In this document: positions 51,986 through 61,359 of the stretch, one piece after another
How the letters are laid out: every line of letters begins with the position of its first letter
Numbering within the stretch: position 1 is the first letter of the stretch
NCBI GenBank assembly: GCA_905221605.1
Contig: CAJNDS010000447.1
Span: forward strand, 227,501-291,500
Reading direction: 5' to 3'
DNA: 64,000 nucleotides
Origin: Symbiodinium natans
Taxonomy: Eukaryota > Sar > Dinophyceae > Suessiales > Symbiodiniaceae
Notes under the pieces: model-generated
Databases searched by the model: none
The model's input: only the letters and a program-made list of their open reading frames with translations
Told to the model about the DNA's origin: nothing
Position numbers and translations under genes: made by a program

Positions 51986-52150
51986 GTAGGGTTTAGGGTT
52001 TAGTTTTAGGGTTTAGGGTTTAGGTGTAGGGTTTAGGGTTTAGGGTTTAGGGTTTAGGGTTTAGGGTTTAGGGTTTAGGGTTTAGGGTTTAGGGCTTAGG
52101 GTTTAGGGTTTAGGGTTTAGGGTTTAGGGTTTAGGGTTTAGGGTTTGAAC
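51985..52150. repeat. TTTAGGG array
   Basis: About 22 heptamers. Confidence 0.95.
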
Positions 52151-52197
52151 CCTAAACCCCTAAATCCCTAAGACCTGAAACGCTAAACCTTAAGCCT

Positions 52198-52245
52198 GCA
52201 GCCAAGAGTCCAAACAGTAGGTCAGGGCTCAAGTTTCTCTTTAGG
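52198..52245 (-). CDS. Candidate exon
   Basis: Frame KRNLSPDLLFGLLAAG after CCTAAAGAG. Confidence 0.4.
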
Positions 52246-52291
52246 CTTTAGGGTTCGGGTTTGGGGTGAGTTTGGGGTGAAGGGCTCAGGG

Positions 52292-52337
52292 TTTTGGAAT
52301 AAAGTGCCAGGGCTTGAGGGAAACTGAGAGTTCTCTC
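52292..52337 (-). CDS. Candidate exon
   Basis: Acceptor AGCCGCCAG, frame RELSVSLKPWHFIPK. Confidence 0.4.
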
Positions 52338-52504
52338 TGGCGGCTTGGGGTTTAGGGTTTAGGCTTAGAAATCAGGGTCTAGTGTTTACCCTTTGCCCTC
52401 AACCAAAAGCCCCAAACCCCAACCCCCATCACCCTGAAACCCCGAACCTTATCCCGCGACACCCCAACCCCAAAGACAAAACTGGAAAGCCCGAGCCCCT
52501 AACA

Positions 52505-52575
52505 CCTTCGAACCCTCGAACCCTCGAGCCCTCGAACCCTCGAACCCTCGAACCCTCGAACCCTCGAACCCTCAT
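52505..52575. repeat. CCCTCGAA octamer array
   Basis: About eight tandem ACCCTCGA units. Confidence 0.9.
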
Positions 52576-52854
52576 ACCGATACCCCTAAACCCACCGAAA
52601 AAACCTCCACCCTAAACCCTCAAAGCCCTCAACCAAGCCTAGTCGGGTTTCGGGTTTCGGATTTGAGGTTTGGGCTCGAAGGTGTGGGGTCTTAGGGTTT
52701 GGGTCTAGGGTTCAAGTCTAATTGCGGTTTAGGTTTTAGGCTTTTCGGGGAGTTTCGGGTTTTAAGGGTTTAAGGTTTTAAGGGTTTGGGGCTTGGGGTT
52801 TAGGGTTTAGGGTTTAGGGTTCAGGGTTTAATCCGAGCATCAGTTTAATTAATA

Positions 52855-53110
52855 CCCCCACATTTAAAGAATTTTTTTTGGCCGGAAGCCCGCCGGAAGA
52901 CTACTTTCCATTAGGGTGGATTTCGTATGGGACAAACCCCCCACATTTAAAGGAATTTTTTTTGGGGGGGGTTCAAAAATCTGTCGGCAGGCTTCTTGTT
53001 TTGCTTGCGGAGACGCAAAGCTACAGCACCTCAGGGATCTGCAGCCTATTGTTTTTAATAGAGAATCAATACAGGGCCATGGTCCAACCATTGCGGAACC
53101 CTGCATTCCT
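52855..53110. repeat. Direct repeat of CCCCCACATTTAAA(G)GAA and a possible exon
   Basis: The 25-bp word starting CCCCCACATTTAAA is present at 52855 and again at 52939. Further right the minus strand offers CRSLRCCSFASPQAKQEA after ACAATAG. Weak. Confidence 0.35.
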
Positions 53111-53255
53111 TATTGTGGAGGGGGGGGGGGGAGGGGGGCCCCCCCACCAATTAATCAGAAGCTCGGATTAGGGTTCAGGGTTTAGGGTTTAGGATTTAGG
53201 GTTTAGGGCCCTTTTGATTTTGGGGGTTGAGGGTTTAGGGGTCTCAGGGACTCGG

Positions 53256-53289
53256 GGAAGTGACTTTATGAGCCTCCGCACTTTCAGGG
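53256..53289 (-). CDS. Candidate short exon
   Basis: Frame LKVRRLIKSLPRV in the island between TTTAGGG-like stretches. Confidence 0.35.
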
Positions 53290-53469
53290 TTTAGGGTTTC
53301 GGGTTTACGGTTTAGGGTTTAGGGTTTAGGGTGTCGGGTTTCGGGTTTGGGGTTTAGGGTTTAGGGTTTAGGGTTTCGAATCTCGGCTGGGTTGAGGGCC
53401 TAGGGCTTCCCGAACATGTAGAGTTTAGGAACACGTTCCCCTGTCAGTGCCCTGCAAGCTCAAACACCC

Positions 53470-53770
53470 CAAGCACCCAAACCCAAACCTTGAGCCCGTA
53501 AACCCTAACACCCTTAAACCCTTAAACCCCAGACCCTGAAACCCTGAACCCTGAAACCCCAACCCCAAACCCTTAAACCCTTAAAACCCTTAAACCCTTA
53601 AAACACTTAAACCCTTAAACGCTTAAACCCTTGAACCCTTGAACCAAACCCTGAAACCCCAACCCTAAACCCTTAAACCCTTCAAACCCTTAAACCCTTC
53701 AACCCTGAACCCCGAAAACTAAACCCTAAACCCCCAAACCCTAAACCCTAAACCCGACACTCGAAACCCT
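53470..53770. repeat. CCCTTAAA octamer array
   Basis: CCCTTAAA units, an octamer expansion of CCCTAAA, with CCCTGAAA and CCCCAAA variants. Confidence 0.85.
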
Positions 53771-53786
53771 TAGACCCTTAAAACGC

Positions 53787-53900
53787 AACGCCCCAAGGGG
53801 CAGAACGGCGCTGCGCGGAACAGCGCACGAAGAGGGCGATGGCCGTGAACTTCAGAAAGTCCTCAAAGCCTTCCTCGCGCATGGGCCGGCTTCCAAATTC
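53787..53900 (-). CDS. Candidate exon with start of a hydrophobic helix
   Basis: Minus strand reads RPMREEGFEDFLKFTAIALF then VRCSAQRRSAPWG. The other minus frames contain stops. Confidence 0.55.
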
Positions 53901-54059
53901 AGGGGTTTAGGGTTTAGGGTTTGGGGGTTTAGGGTTTAGGGTTTAGGGTTTCGGGTTCAGGGTTTGGGGGTTTAGGGTTTCGGGTTTGGGGTATAGGGTT
54001 ATAACGGCTTAGGGTTTCTTATCCTACGGGTGGCGTATTATATAAAAGACCCGAGGGGG

Positions 54060-54250
54060 ACAGCCCAACACCCAAAAACCCTAAGGCCCTAAAGCCCAAA
54101 GCCCTAAAACCCTAAAACCCCAAAAACCCACAAACCCTGAAACCCTAAAACCCTAAAACCCTGAAACCCCAAAACCCTAAAACCCCAAGAACCCCAAGAA
54201 CCCACAAACCCTGAAACCCTGAAGCCCCAAAACCCGAAAACCCCAAACCA
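54060..54250. repeat. AAACCCC/AAACCCT degenerate array
   Basis: CCCTAAAA, CCCCAAAA and CCCTGAAA words of 8-9 bp. Confidence 0.85.
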
Positions 54251-54349
54251 AACTCAGAGCACAGCCGACCTGCTTTTTTTGGCGGGGTTGGGGTTGCTTG
54301 CTTTAGCTTGCTTTGCAGGGGAGAAAAGAACCCAAAAAAAACAGGGTAA

Positions 54350-54445
54350 AGGGTTTAGGGTTTAGGGTTTGGGGTTTAGGGTTTAGGGTTTAGGGTTTAG
54401 GGTTTAGGGTTTAGGGTTTAGGGTTCAGGGTTCAGGGTCTAGGGC
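54350..54445. repeat. TTTAGGG array
   Basis: About 12 heptamers ending in TTCAGGG. Confidence 0.95.
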
Positions 54446-54447
54446 TA

Positions 54448-54546
54448 CCAAGATGGTTTGACTTTGGCTTCGTTAGGAGGGGGCAGGGAGGTGAGGGGAG
54501 GAGGAGCGGAGAGTAGACGCAGTCCCATGTGCCATAGTAGGTTGCC
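54448..54546 (-). CDS. Candidate exon
   Basis: Frame GNLLWHMGLRLLSAPPPL, TSLPPPNEAKVKPSW to TAG. Proline-rich middle. Confidence 0.4.
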
Positions 54547-54675
54547 CTAAGCCCTCGACCCTAAAGCCTCAAGCCCAGTGTCTTCTTCGACTCAGAGGGC
54601 TTAGGGTTTAGGGTTTAGGGTTTAGGGTTCAGGGTTCAGGGTTTAGGGTTTAGGGTTTAGGGTTTAGGGTTTAGG

Positions 54676-54764
54676 GTGCTCGTGAAGCGAAAGAAGAAGG
54701 CAACGGCAAAAACCGCGAAAGTGGCCGTGGTTAGATTGGCTTTGGCCGGAAAGATGCCAACGTT
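54676..54764 (-). CDS. Candidate exon with a membrane span
   Basis: Acceptor TTTACTGAG, frame NVGIFPAKANLTTATFAV then FAVAFFFRFTS. The plus strand is open as a Lys/Ala-rich frame (KRKKKATAKTAKVAVVRL), so the strand is not certain. Confidence 0.4.
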
Positions 54765-54857
54765 CTCAGTAAAGTGCCTTAAACCCTAAACCCTAAACCC
54801 GAAACTGCTTGGCTTTGGGCGTGGAAGGGCTGTAGGGCTCATGGTTTAGAGTACTAT

Positions 54858-54985
54858 TGGGGTCGGAATAATTATTGGGGTCGGAATAATTACTAAAGGT
54901 ATTCCCTTCTGATCCCTTAACTGCTACGCAAAAAAAAAACCCAAAAAAAAAGAACGATTCTAATTCTTAAGGCCCCTACAGTAGG
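54858..54985. repeat. Foldback family B copy
   Basis: GGGGTCGGAATAATTATT tandemly doubled at the left. The right end is CTTAAGGCCCCTACAGTAGG, the reverse of the edge at 16770. The centre has two A-runs. Confidence 0.55.
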
Positions 54986-55212
54986 GCGGGTTTAGGGTTG
55001 AGGGCTTTGGGGGGTTTACGGGCGCTTAGTGGTTTAGGGTTTAGGGCTTTGGGGTGCTTAGTGGTTTAGGGTTTAGGGCTTTAGGGTTTAGGATTTAGGG
55101 GTATGTTTGGAGTCGAGGTTGAGAATGCACACGGGTTTCACCTATTGCAACCCCCTTCACTCACAGTGGGTTTAGGGCTTAGGCCACCGGGCCGACGATG
55201 GCGTCACTTTTG

Positions 55213-55450
55213 TGGAAATGTTCCCCCTTATACTAACAGTCCTTAATGGGGTTTATATGATAAAGGCAGGTGGCCTCTTTATGTGTCGCCCTTATACCTT
55301 ACTATAGCCCTTAGTTACCCAAATAAGAACCCTGAAAGAAAGCCCCTATGAATCAGAAAGCCTCCTTAAAGAGACCACCAACCCATATAAGGTTTGTAGG
55401 TACCCCCTATAGTAATACCTATGAAGGACTGTAAGTATAAGTGGGAACAA
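55213..55450 (-). repeat. Foldback family A copy 5, expanded, apparent intron
   Basis: Ends GAAATGTTCCCCCTTATACT and, read back, TTGTTCCCACTTATACTTAC with CAGTCCTTAATGGG-type cores. The centre is enlarged to about 150 bp. On the minus strand it lies between candidate coding pieces and ends CCACAAAAG. Confidence 0.6.
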
Positions 55451-55454
55451 GTCA

Positions 55455-55503
55455 TCAGCATGCGCTGGGCGCCAGGCGATCGTCTTGTAGTACTGCTTCT
55501 TGG
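55455..55503 (-). CDS. Candidate exon
   Basis: Acceptor TTTCTCCCGCAG, an excellent match. Reads KKQYYKTIAWRPAHAD in one frame and QEAVLQDDRLAPSAC in another. The phase from the upstream exon (AG|) favours the second. Confidence 0.5.
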
Positions 55504-55538
55504 CTGCGGGAGAAATCACCCCCAAAAACTCGGTACCT

Positions 55539-55589
55539 TGAAACTCCCCTAAGCCTCTCAAAATTCGGCCGATGCAGGTACAACGTGCC
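55539..55589 (-). CDS. Candidate exon
   Basis: Frame TLYLHRPNFERLRGVS with donor TCAAG|GTACCG. The intron to the next exon would be only about 35 nt. Confidence 0.45.
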
Positions 55590-56139
55590 TCTCAAAAACC
55601 CCCCCACCCCCACCCCCACCCCCCAAAAAAACAAGAAGAATCCGGGAGACGCTTGTCTTCACAGAGGGACCCCCCTCCCCCCCTCCCACGCCGAAACAGT
55701 CCCCAGATCTTGGGCAAACTTGCTTGTCTTGACAGATTATAGGCCCCCAAACTCTAAACACTGTTAGGGTGGGGCATAGAACTAAGGATCCTACACCCTG
55801 AACTCTTCAACCCCAAGCCCCCAAACCACCAAGCCAAACCATAAGCCCTGAACCTTAAACCCCCGACACGACCCTACCCCTAACTACATGAAGATTTTTG
55901 GCTTGGGGTTTTTGGGAGGGGGGTTCGGGTTTGGGGTTTTAGGGTTCAGGGTCCTAGGCTTCAAGGGCGGCGGGTGGGTGTGTTGGAGTTCTTGTGGGCT
56001 GGGGTTGATGGTTGAAAAGAAGCTTGATGTGCGACCAGTGGTGCATGTGCATGCGGGTTTAGGGTTTAGGGTTTAGGGTTTAGGGTTTTAGGGTTTAGGG
56101 TTTAGGGTTTAGGGTTTAGGGTGTGGGCCCGTCCGGAAC

Positions 56140-56219
56140 CCCAAACCACGAACTTTTGGAAAATACAAAAGACGACCCTGGCCTGGGGGCGTTGGATTTC
56201 AAGGGCCGGGCCGTTTGGG
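56140..56219 (-). CDS. Candidate exon (80 nt)
   Basis: Acceptor TTAACTGTAG is the end of the family C foldback. Donor TTTGGG|GTTCCGG. Reads PNGPALEIQRPQARVVFC then IFQKFVVWG. Confidence 0.5.
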
Positions 56220-56336
56220 CTACAGTTAACGCCAGAAAGTTGGAACATAGTAACCCCTATACCCCAAAAAGGTATACTAAAGGGAATCCCCACCTCCAAA
56301 CAAACTTCAACCATGTTCCAACTTTCTGGAGTTTAC
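56220..56336 (-). repeat. Family C foldback coinciding with an apparent intron
   Basis: 27-bp inverted ends: minus strand GTAAACTCCAGAAAGTTGGA ... TCCAACTTTCTGGCGTTAAC then TGTAG. It starts GT and ends AG, 117 nt, followed immediately by the exon 56140-56219. Confidence 0.6.
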
Positions 56337-56399
56337 TGTAGGGGATATGAACCCTAAACCCAAAACCCTTAACCCTCAAAACCATAAAACCCTAAAAAC

Positions 56400-56458
56400 C
56401 CCAAAAGGCTATTGAAATCTTCCACCCGGTTGGCGCTTGATTACCAAGGCAAGGCTCC
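56400..56458 (-). CDS. Candidate exon (59 nt)
   Basis: Acceptor GATTTCCAG, donor TTGGG|GTTTTTAGGG (telomere-like). Reads EPCLGNQAPTGWKISIAF. Confidence 0.5.
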
Positions 56459-56639
56459 CTGGAAATCTAAGCCTAAACCCTAAACCCTCAAACCCTAAAC
56501 CCTAAACCCCAAACCCCAAAGCCTAAACCCCAAACCCCAAACCCTCCTTTTTTTAGGGGGAAGAAAGAGACCGCTCGAAATCCTCAAAACCCCTCAAGTC
56601 TGCTCTGATTCTTCGGATACCTTTGGGGTTTAGGGTAGG

Positions 56640-56775
56640 GCTTAGGGTTTAGGGTTTAGGGTTTAGGGTTTAGGGTTTAGGGTTTAGGGTTTAGGGTTTA
56701 GGGTTTAGGGTTTAGGGTTTAGGGTTTAGGGTTTAGGGTTTAGGGAGTTTAGGGTTTAGGGTTTAGGGTTTAGGG
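56640..56775. repeat. TTTAGGG array
   Basis: About 18 heptamers, directly abutting foldback A copy 6. Confidence 0.95.
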
Positions 56776-56876
56776 GGAGGTTCCCCCATTTACTAACAGT
56801 CCGTTACTATGGATTATAGGTACAACCCCCCCCCCCCCCCAATTACGATCCCTGTTAAGGACTGTGAGTCATCCCA
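56774..56876. repeat. Foldback family A copy 6
   Basis: GGGGGAGGTTCCCCCATTTA at left, core AACAGTCCGTTACTA against CCCTGTTAAGGACTG at right, with a C-run in the loop. Confidence 0.65.
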
Positions 56877-56950
56877 AAGCTACCTTTCTTACTTACTCCC
56901 TTTTTAACGTCATTCATCCTCGAAACCTCGAAAGCCCAAACCCTACGAAC

Positions 56951-57004
56951 GCATGTTATTTGCGACCGAAGGACGACCTTGTTGATCAGAATTGGTCTGT
57001 CGTC
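56951..57004 (-). CDS. Candidate exon (18 codons, phase 0), strong acceptor
   Basis: Acceptor GCTCTTGCAG, donor ACATGC|GTTCGTAGG. Reads DDRPILINKVVLRSQITC. Confidence 0.6.
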
Positions 57005-57208
57005 CTGCAAGAGCATGCCACACAACCGAAACCCCCAAAACCCAACGCCCTAGAGCTTAGGGTGTCTCCAAGGGCAACTCACCTGGGAATGAAAGGGGTG
57101 CCCTTTTTTGGCTTGAACCTAAACCTCAAAAAGGGGGAATACGGGCCTACTCTGGGTTCAAGCGAGAAAATCGGATGTAGGGTGTGGGGTTTCGGGATCA
57201 GGGCTTAC

Positions 57209-57332
57209 TCATTTAGCAAATGAACAACACTTGATTCCTCAACTTGCAAGAAGAAAAGAATAGGATTTGCTGTGGGAGTCGCTGAAGCTCCTGTGCTGTA
57301 TGAGAGCATGATCGCAGTTGAAAGCAGAAACT
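57209..57332 (-). CDS. Candidate exon (124 nt)
   Basis: Acceptor GGGTTTAGGGTTAG is pure telomere-like sequence, donor AATGA|GTAAGCC. Reads FLLSTAIMLSYSTGASAT, PTANPILFFLQVEESSVV, HLLNE. Joins in frame to 57375-57453. Confidence 0.6.
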
Positions 57333-57374
57333 CTAACCCTAAACCCTACAAGCACCTAACTTTGACTCAACCAC

Positions 57375-57453
57375 CAACGTCCTCACGAAAGCATTGGCAG
57401 GAGGACAACTTGAAGCTGCCAATCGCGTCAATGAAGAGCGGCAAGGTGCTCTC
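57375..57453 (-). CDS. Candidate exon (79 nt)
   Basis: Acceptor GTTCCCAG, donor ACGTTG|GTGGTTGAG. Reads ESTLPLFIDAIGSFKLSS then CQCFREDV. The 42-nt gap to the next exon (57333-57374) starts GTGGTT and ends GGGTTTAGGGTTAG, and joining keeps one frame. Confidence 0.6.
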
Positions 57454-57474
57454 CTGGGAACCGGCTCTTTAGGG

Positions 57475-57550
57475 TTTAGGGTTTAGGGTTTAGGGTTTAG
57501 GGTTTAGGGTTTAGGGTTTAGGGTTCAGGGTTCAGGGTTCAGGGTTTAGG
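57475..57550. repeat. TTTAGGG / TTCAGGG array
   Basis: About ten heptamers. Confidence 0.95.
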
Positions 57551-57753
57551 GCGTTTGGGCTTTGGGGCTTGAAGGATTTGGAGCTTGGGGTTTTTTGTGG
57601 CGTTAGGGGTTTTGAAGCAAGCTGAAGGACTGAAGGATCAGCCTGCATCTTCAGGCCGCAAAACGTGCCCAAAAATGACCCCCCCCCCCTCTTTTGCGGC
57701 CCTCCACCCTAAAACCCTAAACCCCAAACCCTAAACCCTAAACCCTAAACCAC

Positions 57754-57818
57754 CGTTTGCCTCTGCTGCTTCCTGCTTGCAGTCTAGGTCATCTACCTCA
57801 CGCCTCAGGGGCTCGGTG
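57754..57818 (-). CDS. Candidate exon, coiled-coil-like
   Basis: Acceptor GCCCCAAG, donor AACG|GTGGTTTAGGG (telomere-like). Reads TEPLRREVDDLDCKQEAAEA. Follows the LWCVYEW exon after a family A foldback. Confidence 0.6.
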
Positions 57819-57829
57819 CTTGGGGCTTA

Positions 57830-57981
57830 GGTTGGGATGTCCGTAATAGGGTAGGGTTTAGGGTTTAGGGTTTAGGGTTTGGGGTTTAGGGTTTAGGGTT
57901 TAGGGTGTAGGGTTTGGGGTTTGGGGTTCCCCATATTTGAATCCCTACTAAGGCCTGATAGTATAAGGGGGAGCATCCCAA
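57830..57981 (-). repeat. Foldback family A copy 7 split by a TTTAGGG array, apparent intron
   Basis: Left piece GTTGGGATGTCCGTAAT (57831), TTTAGGG array 57851-57928, right piece ATCCCTACTAAGGCCTGATA then GTATAAGGGGGAGCATCCCA. The two pieces are the two arms of family A. Confidence 0.65.
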
Positions 57982-57989
57982 GGCTTAGG

Positions 57990-58143
57990 GTTTGAGGAGG
58001 TCGGGTATTCTGCTTTGGGGCCGTGGTGGCCCCCCTCTGTGTGATCGCGCAAAGCTTCCCGCACGAAAGGATCCGCGCAGATCTCGATGTCCATCGGGTC
58101 GTGCACGAGGAGAAAGCAGACCCACTCATAGACGCACCAAAGC
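57990..58143 (-). CDS. Candidate exon with LWCVYEW motif
   Basis: Acceptor TGGCGCCAG, frame LWCVYEWVCFLLVHDPMD, IEICADPFVREALRDHTE, GGHHGPKAEYPTSS. The hydrophobic LWCVYEWVCFLLV stretch resembles the RLWC(V/I)(Y/W/F)E signature I know from large dinoflagellate protein families (from memory). The donor lies close to the family A foldback, exact base uncertain. Confidence 0.6.
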
Positions 58144-58543
58144 CTGGCGCTTTGAAACCCTAAACCCTAAACCCTACACCCTAAACCCTGAACCGTATTT
58201 CACTCTCAGAAACCCTGAGGTGTTGGCTCTCTGAGGTCACTTCTGGGCCAGACCTTTAGGGCCGAGGGCGCAGAGGTTTGGGGTTTTGGGTTTAAGGCGT
58301 AGAGGCCTTGTGTATTCTGTCAACTACAGCCGCTTTTTCTGGTTTGGGGACCCTACAGTGACACAGGCAGTTGCTCATGAAGCAGAGAAGGTTAAAAGAT
58401 ATTTCAAGGGTAGAAATACTCTTGACTCTAGGATTTACCAGTTCTGGAGATCCTAGAACCCCCTAGGAGCCATTCGAAGGTGTTCGGGGCAGGCGGGTCT
58501 GGAGAAGTGGCGATGGTGGCTCAAAAAACATCCCAATTCCGGG

Positions 58544-58606
58544 CTCGATGTTCCTGATACTAGCAGTCCTTAGTCATATTCCGGACTTCTAGAGGGAACA
58601 TCTCAA
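58544..58606. repeat. Foldback family A copy 8, short
   Basis: CGATGTTCCTGATACTAGCA with CAGTCCTTAGTC on the left, GGAACATCTC on the right. Confidence 0.5.
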
Positions 58607-58914
58607 CATTGCGACTTACTTGCACTAGACGGAGGGTTCAGTTCTTGCGCTCCGGCGCAAAGACCTCCTTCAGCCACCCGAAACCCTACCTCCTGCACCT
58701 GAAGCCTAGACCCTAATGTCCCGTTCCAGACCTCGTGAAGTATGTCCATGGGACCAAAACCACCAGCCCGTCGCAGAAGATGATGTACCTTGCAAGCTTC
58801 GGTCTAGGGTTTTAGGGCTTATTAAGGGGTATAAGGAAGGAGCCCTAGAAGTAGAAGGGACCCTTAACCTTCTTCCCCTGAATAACCCCCTATATAACCC
58901 CTTATGTCGTCCTT

Positions 58915-59165
58915 ATAGACCCAAGTAGCCCCTAAATAACCGCCAAAGAAGCCCCCTAAGTAGCCCCTAAATAACCCCCAAAGAAGCCCTAAGGCCCCTA
59001 AGTAGCCCCTAAATAACCCTCAAAGAAGCCCTAAGGCCCCTAAGTAGCCCCTAAATAACCCCCAAAGAAGCCCTAAGGCCCCTAAGTAGCCCCTAAATAA
59101 CCCTCAAAGAAGCCCTAAGGCCCCTAAGTAGCCCCTAAATGACCCCCAAAGAAGCCCTGAGGTCC
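58915..59165. repeat. 42-bp tandem repeat
   Basis: Unit CCCCTAAGTAGCCCCTAAAT continuing AACCCTCAAAGAAGCCCTAA and GG. About six copies, the first truncated. Confidence 0.95.
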
Positions 59166-59475
59166 CTAGGTAAGAGTCCTTCCCTTAGTCCCTTGAGCTT
59201 AGGTTCAGGGCATCAAGGGCACCGCACCCCCCCTTCCTGGCTCGGGCACGGGGTATCTGAGGCCCTGAGACCATCAGGCCCCCCCCCCCTTCCCAAGAAG
59301 AAAACAGCGTAAAGCTTGCAGTTCTGGGGCTGAACTTTTCTAGGCCAAAACCCGAACCCCCCGCCAACCTAAACCATAAACCTTAAACCCTAAACCCTAA
59401 ACCCTAATAACCCTAATAACCCTAAACCCGAAACCCTAAACCCTAAACCCTAAACCCTAAACCCTAAACCTCAAC

Positions 59476-59588
59476 CCCCGATCCCTGCCGAGGTGCTCCT
59501 CAAGGAGGTTCACGCACCATCCCGTCAGCTCTTGGTCGCCCTGCCTGAGACCCCGCAGGGCGTCGCTTAGGAGCAACATTTGGGGGTT
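59476..59588 (-). CDS. Candidate exon (113 nt), helical
   Basis: Acceptor CCTTCTAAG, donor CGGGG|GTTGAGG. Reads QMLLLSDALRGLRQGDQE, LTGWCVNLLEEHLGRDR. Confidence 0.6.
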
Positions 59589-59709
59589 CTTAGAAGGTTT
59601 GTGGGGTTTAGGGTTTAGGGTTTAGGGTTTAGTGTTTAGGGTTTAGGGTTTAGGGTTCTTGGGGTTTTCTTGGTGTTTTTGTGGATCCTTCGGCTGGCTC
59701 TTCGGCTTT

Positions 59710-59778
59710 CTGGGGGGTTGAGGGGGTTGAGGGGGTTGAGGGGGTTGAGGGGGTTGAGGGGGTTGAGGGGGTTGAGGG
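59710..59778. repeat. GGGGTTGAG 9-bp array
   Basis: Seven perfect 9-mers. Open frames across it read NPL-type tripeptide repeats. Confidence 0.95.
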
Positions 59779-59789
59779 GTTCGGGCTTG

Positions 59790-59898
59790 TTTGGGGCTTC
59801 GGGCACACGGTTTGTCCAGACACCAGCACGACCGGGCCACTTTTGCCAGATGCGTGATGGGGGGAGAACATGGAACAACCCAAAACTCCACTCCTGCT
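59790..59898 (-). CDS. Candidate exon, frame undecided
   Basis: Acceptor CTAGCAG. Two frames open: EFWVVPCSPPITHLAKVA or LFHVLPPSRIWQKWPGRA. Confidence 0.35.
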
Positions 59899-60075
59899 AG
59901 GGTTTAGGGCTTAGGGCTTAGGGCTTAGGGTTTAGGGTTGAGGGTTGAGGGTTGAGGGTTTAGGGTTTAGGGTTTAGGGTTTAAGGGTTTAAGGGTTTAA
60001 GGGTTTAAGGGTTTAGGGTTTGGGGTTTAGGATAAGATGCCCACCCCCCCCCCCCCCCCACTTCCAGAGCCCAAC

Positions 60076-60127
60076 TCCGAGGGGCGGAATGCAGCACTTG
60101 TCCACCCAGTAGTAAACCTCCTTCCAC
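60076..60127 (-). CDS. Candidate exon with YYWVDKCCIP motif
   Basis: Acceptor CTGCACCAG, frame WKEVYYWVDKCCIPPLG, possible donor CTCGGA|GTTGGG. From memory, W(V/L)DKCCI precedes RLWCxxE in the same dinoflagellate families, and here it lies upstream of the LWCVYEW exon in the coding direction. Confidence 0.6.
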
Positions 60128-60139
60128 CTGGTGCAGGGT

Positions 60140-60235
60140 TTAGGGTTTAGGGTTTAGGGTTTAGGGTTTAGGGCTTAGGGTTTAGGGTTTAGGGTTTAGG
60201 GTTTAGGGTTTAGGGTTTAGGGTTTAGGGTTTAGA
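60140..60235. repeat. TTTAGGG array
   Basis: About 13 heptamers. Confidence 0.95.
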
Positions 60236-60340
60236 GTTAGCAAGGATGGATATCGAACTTAAGGCTAAGTTCAAGCAGCAACCCCCCAAAACCTGCAGGG
60301 TCTAGATTTAAATTGCCCGGAAATTTTGGGTTTAGGGTAC

Positions 60341-60427
60341 AGCAATGTGTAACTTTCGAGTTGGAGGCTGACATGCCCGGCAAAGACAAAGACGCCAGAG
60401 AAGACTCCAAACGAGCGGATAGTCCAA
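60341..60427 (-). CDS. Candidate exon (29 codons, phase 0)
   Basis: Acceptor GTTGTGTAG, donor ATTGCT|GTACCC. Reads LDYPLVWSLLWRLCLCRA then CQPPTRKLHIA. A plus-strand alternative was weighed and rejected. Confidence 0.5.
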
Positions 60428-60557
60428 CTACACAACCTAACCCCCAAACCCCTCAACCCCGAAACCTGACACCCCCTAGCCCTAAACCCTAAATCCTAAA
60501 CCCTAAATCCTGAACCCTACACCCGAAACCCTAAACCCTACACCCCCAAGCCTACTC

Positions 60558-60598
60558 TGCAGGTTTCTGCGTGGGCGCTTCAGACCAAAGGGGCCACC
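60558..60598 (-). CDS. Candidate exon
   Basis: Acceptor CAAGACAG, frame GGPFGLKRPRRNLQ. Confidence 0.35.
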
Positions 60599-60769
60599 CT
60601 GTCTTGGGCTTAGGGTTTAGGGTTTCGGGTTTGGGGTTTAGGGTTTAGGGTTTGGGATTAGGGATTAGGGCTTTAACGCAAAACCTGGTTTTTTGGCGGC
60701 CTTGAGATCTCTTGAGGGTTTAGGTTCGTACCTAAACCCTGAACCCTAAACCCCAAACCCTAATTAAAC

Positions 60770-60874
60770 TCCAAGCTTGTGCGCTGGCTTCAGGGTTCCT
60801 TTCTCAGAGGCCCCTCTGCACCTCGACGTGTCGCCCAGCTCGCGTGCAGCGATGTCCTGGCGTGCATCAGTCCC
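60770..60874 (-). CDS. Candidate exon (105 nt)
   Basis: Acceptor CACACCAG, donor CTTGGA|GTTTAATT. Reads TDARQDIAARELGDTSRC, RGASEKGTLKPAHKL. The plus strand is also open after TTTCTCAG, so the strand is not certain. Confidence 0.45.
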
Positions 60875-61159
60875 CTGGTGTGTGTTCTTTTGGGTTTAGA
60901 GTTCATCAAAGGCTTGGAGGACAGGGTTTAGGTTTTAGGGTTTGGGGCTTCGGGTTGCGGGTTTAGGGTGTGAATCAGTCCCCTCAACTTCGACCTTAAA
61001 CCCTGAAACCCAGCAACCCTCAAGCCCTACAACCCTAAAACGCCCAACCTTCGTTGATCCCATGAACCTCTGGGGTTGTTGGGTTGATCCGTGCTTTACC
61101 AACAACCCCCAAAACATACCCTGGTTCATTCTTAGCCACCAATCCCCAAAACATACGTT

Positions 61160-61275
61160 TAGGGTTTAGGGTTTAGGTTTAGGGTTTAGGGTTCAGGGTG
61201 CACGGTTTAGGGTTTAGAGTTTAGGGCTTAGGGTTTAGGGTTTAGGGCTTAGGGTTTAGGGTTTAGGGTTTAGGA
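61160..61275. repeat. TTTAGGG array
   Basis: About 15 heptamers with TTCAGGG and GGGCTTA variants. Confidence 0.9.
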
Positions 61276-61359
61276 ATACCCTGGTTCAGAACTCGGGGTT
61301 TAGGCTTAGGGTTTAGGGTTTGAAGTTAGGAACTCTGAACCATTGCCCAGGATTTGAAC

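Noticed and set aside
60243-60440. Plus-strand two-exon reading (MDIELKAKFKQQPPKTC then CVTFELEADMPGKDKDA)
   Set aside because: Attractive, but the minus strand gives an exact 29-codon exon with both splice sites, matching the strand of neighbouring islands. RNA data would decide.
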